The notes: generated by a model from the sequence alone, not told the origin. Counted from the stretch's first letter, positions 33,732 through 43,057 are shown. The stretch: DNA of 64,000 nt from Natrinema halophilum (GCF_013402815.2 NZ_CP058601.1:1922001-1986000); one strand, 5' to 3'. Translations and numbers: made by a program.

Positions 33732-34013
33732 CTATGCCCGCTAGGCCGGGGATTTACTTGACTGTTGTCTGTAACCGCTGGCGGTTGTCCGCTGTCGGCG
33801 ACGAAATTATATTCGGTTACTGCCGGGTGCAACCCGTTGCTCGAATCGTCCGATACCAGTTCTCGGCATCGCCTCGAGAATCGAGAGATTCGACGATTCG
33901 CCCGTCTCCGCGGGATGATACTCGTCGAACCCGCACGGACCGAGGGGTCCGAAAGCCTGCGTTGCTGCCAGTGGATCGCCACGGATAAGGTATCTCGACG
34001 AAACCGACCACGC

Positions 34014-35042
34014 GTGACCGATCTCGGAAAAATCGATCGGACGTTCTTCGACCGTCACATCGCGCCGAATCTCGGTGCCGATCGCGACGACGTCGCGGTC
34101 GGGCCGACCCACGGCGTGGATTTCGGTGTACTGGACATCGGCGGTCAGGCGCTGGTCACGGCCACCGACCCGCTCTCGATCCTGCCCGATCTCGGTCTCG
34201 AGTGGGCATCACGGTTCGCCCTCGACGTCGTTCTCGCGGACGTCGCGGTAAGCGGCGTCGATCCATCCCACCTTTCGATCTGTTTTACCCTCCCCGAGGA
34301 GGTGACGGACGACGACTTTGCGACGATCTGGCAGACGATTCACGCGGAGTGTGAAGACCTCGGAGTCGCGGTCGTCACGGGCCACACCGCACGCTACGCC
34401 GACCTGTCGTATCCGTGGCTCGGTGCCGCGACCGCGATGGGCGTCGGCACCCACGAGGATATCGTTCGCCCCGACGGTGCCAACAAAGGCGACCGCCTGC
34501 TCCTGACGAACGGCCCCGCCGTCGAGTCGGTCGGATTGCTCAGCACCCTCTTCGGCGAGCAGTTGCCGCTTTCCGACGACGTGATCACGGCCGCACGAGG
34601 CCGTCTCGAGGAAGTGTTTTCCGTCCGAGACGCGCTCACCGCGGCCGCTGCGGGGACCGTCACGGCGATGCACGACGTAACCGAGGGCGGTCTCGCCGGG
34701 GCGCTCACCGAAATGGCCGACGGTGCGGGCGTTCGGTTTGCGATAAACCGCGCGGCCGTCCCGATGCGCCCCGGCGTCCGGGAGGTGTGTGATTCCCTCG
34801 AGATCGATCCCTGGGCGGCGACCAGTTGCGGGTCGCTCGTAATTGCGGTCGAACCCGACAGCGTGGACGACGTTCGAAAGGCGCTCGCGGACCGTGGCAC
34901 GCCGGTCGCCGAGATCGGCCGCGTCGAAGCCGCCGGAACGACCGGCGGGACGGTAACCGTCGACGACGAGCGACTCGAGCACCCGCGTGTCGACCCGTCT
35001 TGGGAAGCGTACGCGAAACTGGCAAACGAGACGAACACCTGA
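34014..35042 (+). CDS. AIR synthase-related protein (HypE/SelD-like)
   Basis: 342 aa, GTG start at 34014; the frame is open to 33765 but that part is not protein-like. The two-domain PurM-like fold is clear: DRDDVAVGPTHGVDFGVLDI, DPLSILPDLGLEWASRFALD, VVLADVAVSGVDPSHLSICF, VTGHTARYADLSYPWLGAAT, then the second half with AMHDVTEGGLAGALTEMADG. Such proteins bind ATP at the dimer interface (PurM, PurL, HypE, SelD, ThiL). The C-terminus ends in NETNT and lacks the terminal Cys that HypE uses in [NiFe] hydrogenase maturation, so true HypE activity is unlikely. It is divergent from the MOT1-type transporter. Confidence 0.82.
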   Translation: MTDLGKIDRTFFDRHIAPNLGADRDDVAVGPTHGVDFGVLDIGGQALVTATDPLSILPDLGLEWASRFALDVVLADVAVSGVDPSHLSICFTLPEEVTDDDFATIWQTIHAECEDLGVAVVTGHTARYADLSYPWLGAATAMGVGTHEDIVRPDGANKGDRLLLTNGPAVESVGLLSTLFGEQLPLSDDVITAARGRLEEVFSVRDALTAAAAGTVTAMHDVTEGGLAGALTEMADGAGVRFAINRAAVPMRPGVREVCDSLEIDPWAATSCGSLVIAVEPDSVDDVRKALADRGTPVAEIGRVEAAGTTGGTVTVDDERLEHPRVDPSWEAYAKLANETNT

Positions 35043-35223
35043 TCCGGATTTCGATACGGCCGACGACTGTCAGCGACTACCGGTACCCGCCCACGTCACT
35101 CGCCGGACCGCTTGCAGTACCGCGTCGACGGTGAGTTGAACGATGCCGGACACGCGTCTCTCACTCCTCGAGCGCGTCGACCCACTCCGGGCGATCGACC
35201 GAGACATTTCCCAGTTCAGTGAC

Positions 35224-35846
35224 TCAAAAGGACTGATTGCGCGTAATCGCCGTTCCGTTAACATCCCCGCCGAGCGAGAGGCTGACCTCGATGACGATTC
35301 CGTCGAAAGAGGCGAGGACCGTTGCATCCGATTCCAGACTCTCGACGGACGGTTCCCCGACTGTGACCGCCTCGAGATCGTACTTTCGGAGTTCACGGCT
35401 GCACCGGGTGACCGTTCCTGCGGGTGCGTCGGTCCCGGCGTCGAAAATGCCGCCGAGGCTCTCCCGTCCGGAAATGTGGTCTGGCTCGTGAGTCTCCGCG
35501 AACGGTCTGTGCAGTTCCGTCAGTGACGACGCCGTGTTGGCTTCGCTCGTCGTCTGCGTATATCGGGTGTCCCGTCTACGTATACCTGAGTCGTTTCGGA
35601 AAGCGAATCCGAGACGAACAACTGACATCCGTCGGTGCGGCTACTCCGCGTCCGCTGGAAGATGTCTGTCGAGGCGGTGCCAGTGGTCGCAATCTTTTCG
35701 GTGAGCGCGTATCCCCGTTCGGCCAACGATCGACGAATGGCCGTGATGAGGGCCCAGTCTTCGATACCGTTCGCGTCGTTTCCGGTCGGACTTACGCTCG
35801 CCGACGACGTTTCGTTCGATTCGTCGTCCGGTGCAGTCGTCGACAT
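35224..35846 (-). pseudogene. Hypothetical protein gene with an apparent frameshift
   Basis: The 5' part starts at the ATG 35844-35846 (MSTTAPDDESNETSSA) and reads IEDWALITAIRRSLAERGYA and GCQLFVSDSLSETTQVYVDG, then turns Arg-rich and stops at 35520. From about 35560 the neighbouring frame continues with SEANTASSLTELHRPFAETH, CSRELRKYDLEAVTVGEPSV and ATVLASFDGIVIEVSLSLGG, ending at 35224. Together they would make one acidic protein of about 205 aa, so a frameshift near 35550 (or a sequencing error) is the simplest reading. The family is not recognised. A shared A/T element at about 35900-35910 may serve both this gene and the divergent thiD gene. Confidence 0.55.
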
Positions 35847-35899
35847 AACCGCGATAGATCCCCCGTGGCATCGGATATCCGATTTCTGACCATCACCGC

Positions 35900-35910
35900 T
35901 TAGTATAACC
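35900..35910. promoter_or_regulatory. Box A between the frameshifted gene and thiD
   Basis: ttagtataacc lies about 23 nt before the thiD ATG at 35928; its reverse reading sits about 60 nt from the start of the minus-strand gene. No TPP riboswitch-like sequence was seen in the 80-base gap. Confidence 0.4.
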
Positions 35911-35927
35911 AGGGAATACAATATCAC

Positions 35928-37289
35928 ATGCGAACACCAGCACCCGATGGCAGACCGGTCGGGTTGACGATCGCGGGAAGCGACTCCGGTGGCGGCGCGG
36001 GGATTCAGGCTGACCTCGCAACGATGGCCGCCCACGGCGTCTTCGGTACGTCGGCGATTACCGCCGTTACCGCCCAGCATACGCGTGGCGTCGAATCCAC
36101 GCACGTAATGCCACCCGAGGAAGTCGACGCGCAACTCGGGGCCGTCACCGACGACTTCGCGATCGGTGGTGCAAAGACGGGCATGTTGGCGACTGCCGAG
36201 GTCATCGAAACCGTCACCGACCGCGCCGGTGACTTCGACTTTCCACTAGTCGTCGATCCCGTGATGGTGGCGACCTCCGGCGATCGGCTGCTCGAGCGCG
36301 CGGCTGAACGCGCCTACGAGGATCTGCTCGCCCAGGCGACGCTGGCGACGCCCAACGCCGACGAAGCCGCGGTACTGACCGACGTCGACATCACCGACGA
36401 AGAGAGCGCCCGCGAGGCCGGTAAAGCGATCCTCGAGACCGGCGTCGACGCCGTTCTTGTAAAGGGCGGTCACGTCCCCGGCGAGCACGTCAGGGACGTG
36501 CTGGTCACCGCCGACACCGTCCGAACCTTCGAACATCCTCGCGTCGAAACGGATGCGACCCACGGCTCAGGCTGTGCACTCGCTGCGGCGATCGCGGCTC
36601 GCCTCGCAAAGGACGAACCGCTCGAAACCGCCGTCGCTGGCGCAACCGACTTCCTCGCACGCGCGGTGCGGTATCACTACGACGTCGGTCGGGGTCACGG
36701 CGCGGTCAACCACATGGTTCCGCTGCGAAACGAAGCCACGCGCGAGACGAGCGCCGAGGAAGTGCAGGCGGCCGTCGATCGATTCGTCGACGCCGACGTC
36801 TCGGCGCTCGTTCCCGAGGTCGGTATGAACGTCGTCGGCGCGACGCCTTACGCCGAATCCGTCGCCGAAACCGCCGCCGTTGAGGGTCGTATTACGCGTA
36901 CGCTCTCCGGTGTCCAGCCGAACCGCGGCGTCAGATTCGGCGCTTCGAGTCACGTCGCCCGCTTCCTGCTCTCGGGGCGAGAGTTTTTCCCTGCGTTGCG
37001 GTTTGCGGTCAACTGCCGGTTCGACGCGGATGTGGAGAGGGCCCTCGAGACGATCGACTGGCCGATCGCGGAGTTCGATCGCGCCGCCGAACCCGACAAG
37101 GTCAAGGAGACGGAGGGGAGCACGATGGGCTGGGGCGCCCGCCAGGCGTTCGCGGATCGTGACGAGCCACCCGTCGCCGTCGTCGACCGAGGCGAGATCG
37201 GCAAGGAGGCAATCGTGAAACTGGTCGCCGAGGACGCGACGACGCTCGCCGATCGGACGCTGGCACTGGACGAGGAGGTGGCCAAGTGA
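35928..37289 (+). CDS. thiD: Bifunctional ThiD-ThiN: HMP(-P) kinase fused to thiamine phosphate synthase
   Basis: 453 aa. Residues about 1-265 are ThiD, which phosphorylates hydroxymethylpyrimidine twice: VGLTIAGSDSGGGAGIQADL, VVDPVMVATSGDRLLERAAE, TLATPNADEAAVLTDVDITD, VLVKGGHVPGEHVRDVLV, DATHGSGCALAAAIAA. Residues about 275-450 are the ThiN domain, which replaces ThiE in archaea and joins HMP-PP with the thiazole phosphate: EVGMNVVGATPYAESVAETA, VRFGASSHVARFLL and STMGWGARQAFADR. This fusion is widespread in archaea. The stop overlaps the start of the LLM oxidoreductase gene by 4 nt, so the two are translationally coupled. Confidence 0.95.
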   Translation: MRTPAPDGRPVGLTIAGSDSGGGAGIQADLATMAAHGVFGTSAITAVTAQHTRGVESTHVMPPEEVDAQLGAVTDDFAIGGAKTGMLATAEVIETVTDRAGDFDFPLVVDPVMVATSGDRLLERAAERAYEDLLAQATLATPNADEAAVLTDVDITDEESAREAGKAILETGVDAVLVKGGHVPGEHVRDVLVTADTVRTFEHPRVETDATHGSGCALAAAIAARLAKDEPLETAVAGATDFLARAVRYHYDVGRGHGAVNHMVPLRNEATRETSAEEVQAAVDRFVDADVSALVPEVGMNVVGATPYAESVAETAAVEGRITRTLSGVQPNRGVRFGASSHVARFLLSGREFFPALRFAVNCRFDADVERALETIDWPIAEFDRAAEPDKVKETEGSTMGWGARQAFADRDEPPVAVVDRGEIGKEAIVKLVAEDATTLADRTLALDEEVAK

Positions 37290-38260
37290 CCGAAAGCGAC
37301 CTCGACGTCGGGATCATCCTCCCGCAGTACGGCACCGACGTGGGGACGGTTCGGGACACCGCACTCGAGGCCGAACGGCTGGGCTACGACGCGGTCTGGC
37401 TCGAGGATCACTTCCAGTCGTGGATCGGCGAGCCGCGGCGGACGACACAGGAGTGCTGGACGACGTTGAGTGCCGTCGCAGAGGCGACCGACCGGGTGCG
37501 TCTCGGGACGCTCGTAACCAGCCAGTCGTACCGGCATCCGGCCCTGCTCGCGAAGATGGCCGCGACGGTCGATCACGTAAGCGACGGCCGGCTCGAACTG
37601 GGGCTGGGCGCGGGCTGGTATGCAGACGAGTACGATCGGTTCGGCTACGAGTTTCGGGAACCGCCGGCGGAACGGCTCCGCCGGCTCGCCGAGACCGTCG
37701 AGATCCTGCAGGGGCTGTGGACGTCCGAGACGTACAGCCACGAAGGCGAACACCTCGAGATCGATCTCGCGGGCGCCTTCTGCGAGCCGAAACCTGTACA
37801 GGACCCGCACCCGCCGATCTGGATCGGTGGCGGCGGCGAAGACTTCACGCTTCGATACACCGCCGAGCTGGCGGACGGCTGGAACTACGGGACCCTCGAA
37901 CCCGAGGGCTTCGCAGAGAAACTCGACGTCCTCCGAGCGCACTGTGGTGACGAAGACCGGTACGACGAAATCCGGAAGTCTGCCGAGCTGTTCGTCTTCG
38001 TCGGCGAGACGAGCGAGGCGGCCGAAACGAAGCGCGAGGCGTTCCGGGACGCGTTCCTGCCGGACGAGCCGAGCGAACCGCGCGAGTTCTTCCTCGCGGG
38101 CTACGTGGAGACGGCCCCGACCGGGACGCCCGCCGCGGTTCGCGAGCGGCTCTCGGAGTACGCGGCCGTCGGCATCGAGGAGGTCATGCTCGCGATTCCG
38201 GACGCTGCCGACGGCGAAGACGACAGCTTGGCGCTGCTGGCAGACGAACTCGCCGGCTAA
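37286..38260 (+). CDS. LLM-class (luciferase-like, probably F420-dependent) oxidoreductase
   Basis: 324 aa, GTG start within the thiD stop (GTGA). TIM barrel of the luciferase-like monooxygenase superfamily: VGIILPQYGTDVGTVRDTAL, AERLGYDAVWLEDHFQSW, RVRLGTLVTSQSYRHPALLA, KMAATVDHVSDGRLELGLGA, GWYADEYDRFGYEF, IWIGGGGEDFTLRYTAELAD. The GLGAGWY segment and the substrate-side residues fit F420-dependent members, which are common in haloarchaea. The coupling to thiDN suggests a role near thiamine metabolism, but the substrate is unknown. Confidence 0.9.
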   Translation: MTESDLDVGIILPQYGTDVGTVRDTALEAERLGYDAVWLEDHFQSWIGEPRRTTQECWTTLSAVAEATDRVRLGTLVTSQSYRHPALLAKMAATVDHVSDGRLELGLGAGWYADEYDRFGYEFREPPAERLRRLAETVEILQGLWTSETYSHEGEHLEIDLAGAFCEPKPVQDPHPPIWIGGGGEDFTLRYTAELADGWNYGTLEPEGFAEKLDVLRAHCGDEDRYDEIRKSAELFVFVGETSEAAETKREAFRDAFLPDEPSEPREFFLAGYVETAPTGTPAAVRERLSEYAAVGIEEVMLAIPDAADGEDDSLALLADELAG

Positions 38261-38373
38261 CACGCTGGACACGAACGCTCCCGAGGTCCGATCGCACGGT
38301 GTCGGCGGCGGTCCCATGTACCCCAGTCAGCAGCAGAGATATACGGAAGGCGTGAATCACTATCACCATCGCT

Positions 38374-39795
38374 ATGGGAGATACGTCGCCGGCCGGCGGA
38401 ACCAACATCGAGGGAGAGTCACCGCAGGGCGAGCCGACGGTCGACACCGACGAGGCGACGATCACAGACGACGCCGAACTCGAGCGAACGCTCGGCCTCT
38501 CCGGCGGACTCGCGATCGGGATCGGGACGATGATCGGCGCCGGAATCTTCGTTTTTCCGGGGCTCGCGGCCGGACGGGCCGGTCCCGCTGCAGCCGCGTC
38601 GTTCTTGATCGGCGCGATCGTCGCCTTGCTGGTCGCGCTGCCGGCATCCGAACTCGCGACAGCGATGCCAAAAAGCGGCGGCGGCTACTACTACATTTCG
38701 CGTGGATTGGGGACGCTTCCCGGTGCAGTCGTCGGGCTGTCGCTGTGGTTCGGACTGGTGTTCGCGTCGGCGTTTTACCTCGTCGGCTTCGGCTACTACG
38801 CCGTCGACACGCTCGCCGAACTCGGCGTCGCGGTCGGCGACGGGCTCGTCATCCCGCTGGCGCTGCTGTTCGGTGCGGCCTTTACCGTATTGAACGTGAC
38901 GGGGACGGAAAACGCGGCGAAACTGCAAAACGGTATCGTCGCCCTGTTGCTGTCGATTCTGGCGGCGTTTCTCGGGTACGGCGGGCTCGATGCGATCGGA
39001 CTCGTCGGCGATCCGTCCACCCCCGAACAGTTCGCGCCGTTCGGGCCGCTTCCCGTGCTGTCGACCGCGGCGCTCGTGTTCACCTCGTATCTCGGCTTCG
39101 CACAGGTGGCGACCGTCGCCGGTGAGATGAAAGATCCCGGTCGGAACCTGCCGCTTTCGATGGTCGGCTCCGTCCTCGTCGTCGGCGTTCTCTACGTGGT
39201 GACGATCCTGGTCGCAACCAGCGCGTTCAGCAGCGAGGACCTCTCGACATTCGGGGAGACGGCGATGGTCGAGGTCGGTCGCCACTACCTCGGCTCGATC
39301 GGCGCGTTCGCGATCGTTTTCGGTGGGCTGCTCGCGACGGTATCCAGCGCCAACGCATCGGTGCTCAGCACGTCTCGAGCCATCTACGCCGTCTCGAAGG
39401 ATGCCCTGTTACCGCGTCGAGCGAGCCGCATCAACCTCCGGTACGGAACGCCACACGTCGCCCTTGGGATGGCCGGCGGGCCGATCCTCGTGCTGGTCGC
39501 GACCGGTCGCGTGGAGCTGCTCGCGGAGGTCGCTTCGTTCCTCCATCTCATCATGTACGGGCTGATCTGCGTGGCGCTGCTCGCACTACGCCGAAACGAG
39601 CCAGCGTGGTACGATCCCGACTTCCGTGTCCCCGGCTACCCCGTCGTCCCCGTTCTCGGGACGGTCGCCAGTTTCGCTCTGATCGGGTTCATGCAACCCG
39701 TCTCACAACTCACTGGCATCGCGATCATGATCGCGACCGCCGGATGGTACGCCTACTACGCTCGAGACGTGAACCTGAAGGGGGCGTTCCAATGA
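38374..39795 (+). CDS. APC-family amino acid permease
   Basis: 473 aa with twelve hydrophobic segments after an acidic N-terminal tail of about 40 residues. Family landmarks: LSGGLAIGIGTMIGAGIFVF (TM1), a Gly-rich TM2, ELATAMPKSGGGYYYISRGL, FTSYLGFAQVATVAGEMKDP (TM6-loop), STSRAIYAVSKDALLPRRAS. This is the basic amino acid/polyamine/organocation superfamily. The last four bases overlap the start of a USP-like gene (ATGA); in many haloarchaeal homologues the USP domain is fused to the permease, so here it is split in two but coupled. The substrate is unknown. Confidence 0.92.
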   Translation: MGDTSPAGGTNIEGESPQGEPTVDTDEATITDDAELERTLGLSGGLAIGIGTMIGAGIFVFPGLAAGRAGPAAAASFLIGAIVALLVALPASELATAMPKSGGGYYYISRGLGTLPGAVVGLSLWFGLVFASAFYLVGFGYYAVDTLAELGVAVGDGLVIPLALLFGAAFTVLNVTGTENAAKLQNGIVALLLSILAAFLGYGGLDAIGLVGDPSTPEQFAPFGPLPVLSTAALVFTSYLGFAQVATVAGEMKDPGRNLPLSMVGSVLVVGVLYVVTILVATSAFSSEDLSTFGETAMVEVGRHYLGSIGAFAIVFGGLLATVSSANASVLSTSRAIYAVSKDALLPRRASRINLRYGTPHVALGMAGGPILVLVATGRVELLAEVASFLHLIMYGLICVALLALRRNEPAWYDPDFRVPGYPVVPVLGTVASFALIGFMQPVSQLTGIAIMIATAGWYAYYARDVNLKGAFQ

Positions 39796-40502
39796 CGCGC
39801 GTCCTCGTACCGGTGGCGATACTCGAGGGTGAATCGGTCTCGACCGGGCTCCCGACGCTGCTCGAGCCGGTGGACGTGACCGTCCTCGGCTATCACGTCC
39901 TGCCCGAGCAGACGCCGCCCGACCAGGCGCGCCTCCAGTACGAGGACCGAGCGATCGCCGCGCTCGACGACCTCGTCGCACAGTTCGAGGCTGCCGGCGG
40001 GACCGCCGATCACCGTCTCGTGTTCACCCACGACCGAGAGCAAACGATCGATCGCATCGCCGAGGAGACGGCGGCGGACGCCTCCGCGATCACGGGGGTG
40101 ACCGGGGCCGTCGATCGCCTTCTCGTGTCGCTGACGGGCGACGTCGCCATCGACCGGATCACCTCGTTCGTCGCCGAACTGGTCGGCGACCGCGAAATCG
40201 ACGTCACGCTCTTTCTCGCGACTGACGACGAACCCGGCGGCCAGGAATCGCTCGAGGCGGCTGCCGCGGCCCTCTCCGAGCACGATATTGACGCGGGGAC
40301 CGAACTCGTGGCCGACGAGTCCCCGTTCGAGGCGCTCGTCGACGCCGCGGCCGACCACGATGCCATCGTCGTCGGCGAGCGGGCCCCATCGCTGCAATCG
40401 TTTCTCTTCGGCGATGCGGCCGAACGCGTCGCTGCCGAGTCGGTCGGCCCGGTGCTCGTCGTCCGGAGTCTGGACGAGCGTGACGGTGGGGCCGCGCTGT
40501 GA
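39792..40502 (+). CDS. USP-like protein coupled to the APC permease
   Basis: 236 aa. Two UspA-like halves: the first with TRVLVPVAILEGESVSTGLP, DVTVLGYHVLPEQTPPDQAR and HRLVFTHDREQTIDRIAEET; the second with DVTLFLATDDE, DHDAIVVGERAPSLQSFLFG and RVAAESVGPVLVVRS. The ATP-binding glycine motif is partly degenerate (VGER versus GxxG). The ATG overlaps the permease stop. It is paralogous to the minus-strand gene at 43395. A regulator of the permease is the usual suggestion for such pairs; not shown here. Confidence 0.85.
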   Translation: MTRVLVPVAILEGESVSTGLPTLLEPVDVTVLGYHVLPEQTPPDQARLQYEDRAIAALDDLVAQFEAAGGTADHRLVFTHDREQTIDRIAEETAADASAITGVTGAVDRLLVSLTGDVAIDRITSFVAELVGDREIDVTLFLATDDEPGGQESLEAAAAALSEHDIDAGTELVADESPFEALVDAAADHDAIVVGERAPSLQSFLFGDAAERVAAESVGPVLVVRSLDERDGGAAL

Positions 40503-40617
40503 CCGAGGCGTCAGATAACGCTGGTCGGACGCTCGAGACGCGATCTCCCGTCGGCTACGGACGAGCAACCACGTTCGGCTCCCCCGTGGCAGTGTCCTCG
40601 CGTTTTTGTAGCTCGAT

Positions 40618-40630
40618 CACTTAAAACAGG
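40618..40630 (+). promoter_or_regulatory. Box A of the second ABC-2 operon
   Basis: cacttaaaacagg, centred about 37 nt before the ATG at 40661. The in-frame GTG at 40634 would lie before the transcription start, supporting the later ATG. Confidence 0.5.
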
Positions 40631-40660
40631 ACTGTGACCGCTCGAGAAAACGGTCGGACC

Positions 40661-41774
40661 ATGAGCAGTGAGATGGCTTCGACGCCGGTCGGTGAAGAGA
40701 CGGTTGTAGACCCCGCCGATAGCGTAGCGGTCTCGGATATCGACAGCGACGAGCGGGCTGCAGCCGCTGATACTCGTACTCGCCCGGACAGCGCCGAGTC
40801 GTCGGCGGCGACCAACCGTGATATCGCCGTTTCGGTGACCGGTCTGTCCAAGCGGTTCGGTGAGGGAAACGCGACGGTTACTGCCGTGGACGACGTCAGC
40901 TTCGACGTCGAGACCGGATCGATCGTGGGACTACTGGGGCCCAACGGAGCCGGGAAGACGACGCTCATCAAGTCGATTCTGGGCATGGTGGTCCCGGATG
41001 CGGGAACCGTCCGGATCCAGGGCGTCGACCTCTACGAGCGGCCGCGGGAGGCGTACGCCTCCGTCGACGCGATGTTAGAAGGTGCGCGCAACGATTACTG
41101 GCGGCTGACCGTCCGAGAGAACCTCCGGTATTTCGCCACGATCGGCGGGATCGATCCGGAGTCAGTCCGCGACCGCCACGAACGGCTGCTGGCGCAGTTG
41201 GATCTCGCGGAAAAAGCGGACGTTCCCGTCCGAGAACTCTCCCGCGGGATGAAACAGAAAGTATCGCTGGCGAGCGTCCTCGCCGGAGGCGCATCGGTCG
41301 TCTTTCTCGACGAGCCCACACTTGGGTTGGACATCGAGAGTTCGCGAGCGCTCCAACGGGAACTGCGGCGTCTCGCCGAGGAGGAAGACCTCACCGTCGT
41401 CCTCAGCAGTCACGACTATGGACGTCGTCGAGGCGGTCTGCGACCGCGTCCTCATCATGTCCGACGGAGAGATCATCGCGGACGACACCGTCGAGGCGCT
41501 CCTCTCCGGTACGGACCGACACTGCGTTCGGATCACGAGCGGCGATCTCGATACCCCAGTCGTGTCGGCCCTGCGACGACGATTCGACGCGATAGACGTC
41601 GAACCACTCGACTCCGGCCGCCGAATCGAGGTCGTGACCGACAGTGACGGGCTGTACGAGCTGATGGATCTCCTCCGGCGAAACGACGTGGCGCTCGAGC
41701 GCGTCCGGACGGTCGATCCGGACCTCGAGGACGTCTTCGTCGACCTGACGACGACCGAACGGGGGTACCGATGA
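40661..41774 (+). pseudogene. ABC-2 exporter ATP-binding protein, one-base frameshift after the H-loop
   Basis: An acidic N-terminal tail of about 60 residues precedes the ATPase domain: ISVTGLSKRF-like start, Walker A GLLGPNGAGKTTLIKSILGM, Q-loop region YASVDAMLEGARNDYWRLTV, signature LSRGMKQKVSLASVLAGG, Walker B SVVFLDEPTLGLDIESS and H-loop VVLSSHD. There the frame breaks at 41417: an extra base in cacgactatggac. The next frame (ATG at 41418) continues MDVVEAVCDRVLIMSDGEII and the C-terminal domain, ending VFVDLTTTERGYR and overlapping the permease ATG. Without the extra base the protein would be 370 aa and normal. Sequencing error or recent inactivation; the intact N-terminal frame runs on to 41647 with Arg-rich sequence. 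Confidence 0.85.
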
Positions 41775-42583
41775 CCGCGGGCCAGCCCGACGCGGGAGAG
41801 ACGCCGCGGACGGCCGGGTATCGACACCTCGCGCGGGCCGTTCTTTACCGCGAGTACCTGATCTTCGTCCGCTATCCCGCAAACGCCGTCGGTGGGCTCG
41901 TCATCTCGGTGTTCTTTTTCGGGCTCCTCTTCTACGGCGGGCGAATGGTCGCGGGGCGGGCACTCACCGACTCGATCGAGGGAATCATCGTCGGCTACTT
42001 CCTGTGGTCGCTGTCCGTGGGCGCGTACTCCTCGATATCGAACGACATCGGGAGCGAAGTGCAGTGGGGGACCCTCGAGCGACACGTGATGTCGCCGTTC
42101 GGGTTCGCCCCCGTCGCGCTGTTGAAAGGCGTCGCGAAGATCGTCCGATCGTTCGTCACCTCGACGATACTGCTTTCGGTGATGATCGTCATCACCGGCA
42201 CGACCCTCGAGTTGAACCTGCTGACGATCGTCGTCGTCGCGACGCTCAGTATCGTTTCGGTGCTCGGTCTCGGGCTCGCGGCCGGCGGCGTCACCGTTCT
42301 CTACAAGCAGATCGGCAACTGGCTCAACCTGCTCCAGTTCGGGTTCATCGTCCTCGTCTCGGCGCCCGCGTTCGACCTCGGCTGGCTGCGATATCTCCCG
42401 CTCGCCCAGGGCAGCGCGCTCCTCCAGCGGACGATGATCGACGACGTCCGACTCTGGGAATTCCCGCCGGCCGACCTCGGGATTCTGCTCGGAGTCGCCG
42501 TCGGTTACTTCGTCCTCGGCTATGCGGTCTTCCAGTATGCGACCCGCCGGGCGAGACGCCTCGGCGTCCTCGGGGACTACTGA
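41771..42583 (+). CDS. ABC-2 type transporter permease
   Basis: 270 aa. An amphipathic N-terminus (HLARAVLYREYLIFVRYPAN) is followed by six hydrophobic segments: AVGGLVISVFFFGLLFYGGR, GIIVGYFLWSLSVGAYSSIS, IVRSFVTSTILLSVMIVITG and GILLGVAVGYFVLGYAVFQY among them. The coupling region SSISNDIGSEVQWGTLERHV corresponds to the conserved E...GTL/L segment of the family. The ATG overlaps the ATPase stop by 4 nt (ATGA), so the two are coupled. Exporter of unknown substrate. The C-terminal RRARRLGVLGDY is typical of the family. Confidence 0.9.
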   Translation: MTAGQPDAGETPRTAGYRHLARAVLYREYLIFVRYPANAVGGLVISVFFFGLLFYGGRMVAGRALTDSIEGIIVGYFLWSLSVGAYSSISNDIGSEVQWGTLERHVMSPFGFAPVALLKGVAKIVRSFVTSTILLSVMIVITGTTLELNLLTIVVVATLSIVSVLGLGLAAGGVTVLYKQIGNWLNLLQFGFIVLVSAPAFDLGWLRYLPLAQGSALLQRTMIDDVRLWEFPPADLGILLGVAVGYFVLGYAVFQYATRRARRLGVLGDY

Positions 42584-42663
42584 CGGGGTCCCCGACCGCA
42601 CCGAATCGGACGCTCTTTCGCTGACCCGCCACACTCACCGTCGAGGCGCTCCTTCGACTCCGT

Positions 42664-42909
42664 ATGGCCCACGACAGGATCCACGCACGAAAACCGACCC
42701 ACGACCGCGAGCGGTGGTCCGTCGGGACCATCGAAGCCGTCCGCGAGCGCGACGGCCACTGCGTCTTCGAGGTGGCGACCAACGAGGGGGACGTAATCGA
42801 ACTCGTCGTGACGGTCGCTATCCGGGAGTTAGTCCTTGAAAGACTGGATCTCGCTGAGGACGAGTCACCGATCGGTGCTCGCGTCTGGTATCGAAAGCAC
42901 GGCGGGTGA
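42664..42909 (+). CDS. Small haloarchaeal hypothetical protein
   Basis: 81 aa. Beta-rich and charged: RERWSVGTIEAVRERDGHCV, FEVATNEGDVIELVVTVAIR, LDLAEDESPIGARVWYRKHG. The closing sequence VWYRKHGG is strikingly conserved-looking, and I recall similar small haloarchaeal proteins, but no function is known to me. It follows the ABC permease by 80 nt on the same strand and could be in the same transcript. No metal site or membrane segment. Confidence 0.72.
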   Translation: MAHDRIHARKPTHDRERWSVGTIEAVRERDGHCVFEVATNEGDVIELVVTVAIRELVLERLDLAEDESPIGARVWYRKHGG

Positions 42910-43057
42910 CGCCCGTTCGGCGACGTATCCGGCTCTGTTGAAACCCACCACCACTGACACAAGTCTCGTTTCTGAATGCAGAGGATATCTCTCCCACCGA
43001 CTATCGGGGTCTTTTGACCTCCCTCAGCGCATCGGGGGGAATTGGCTGGCGAACGTC

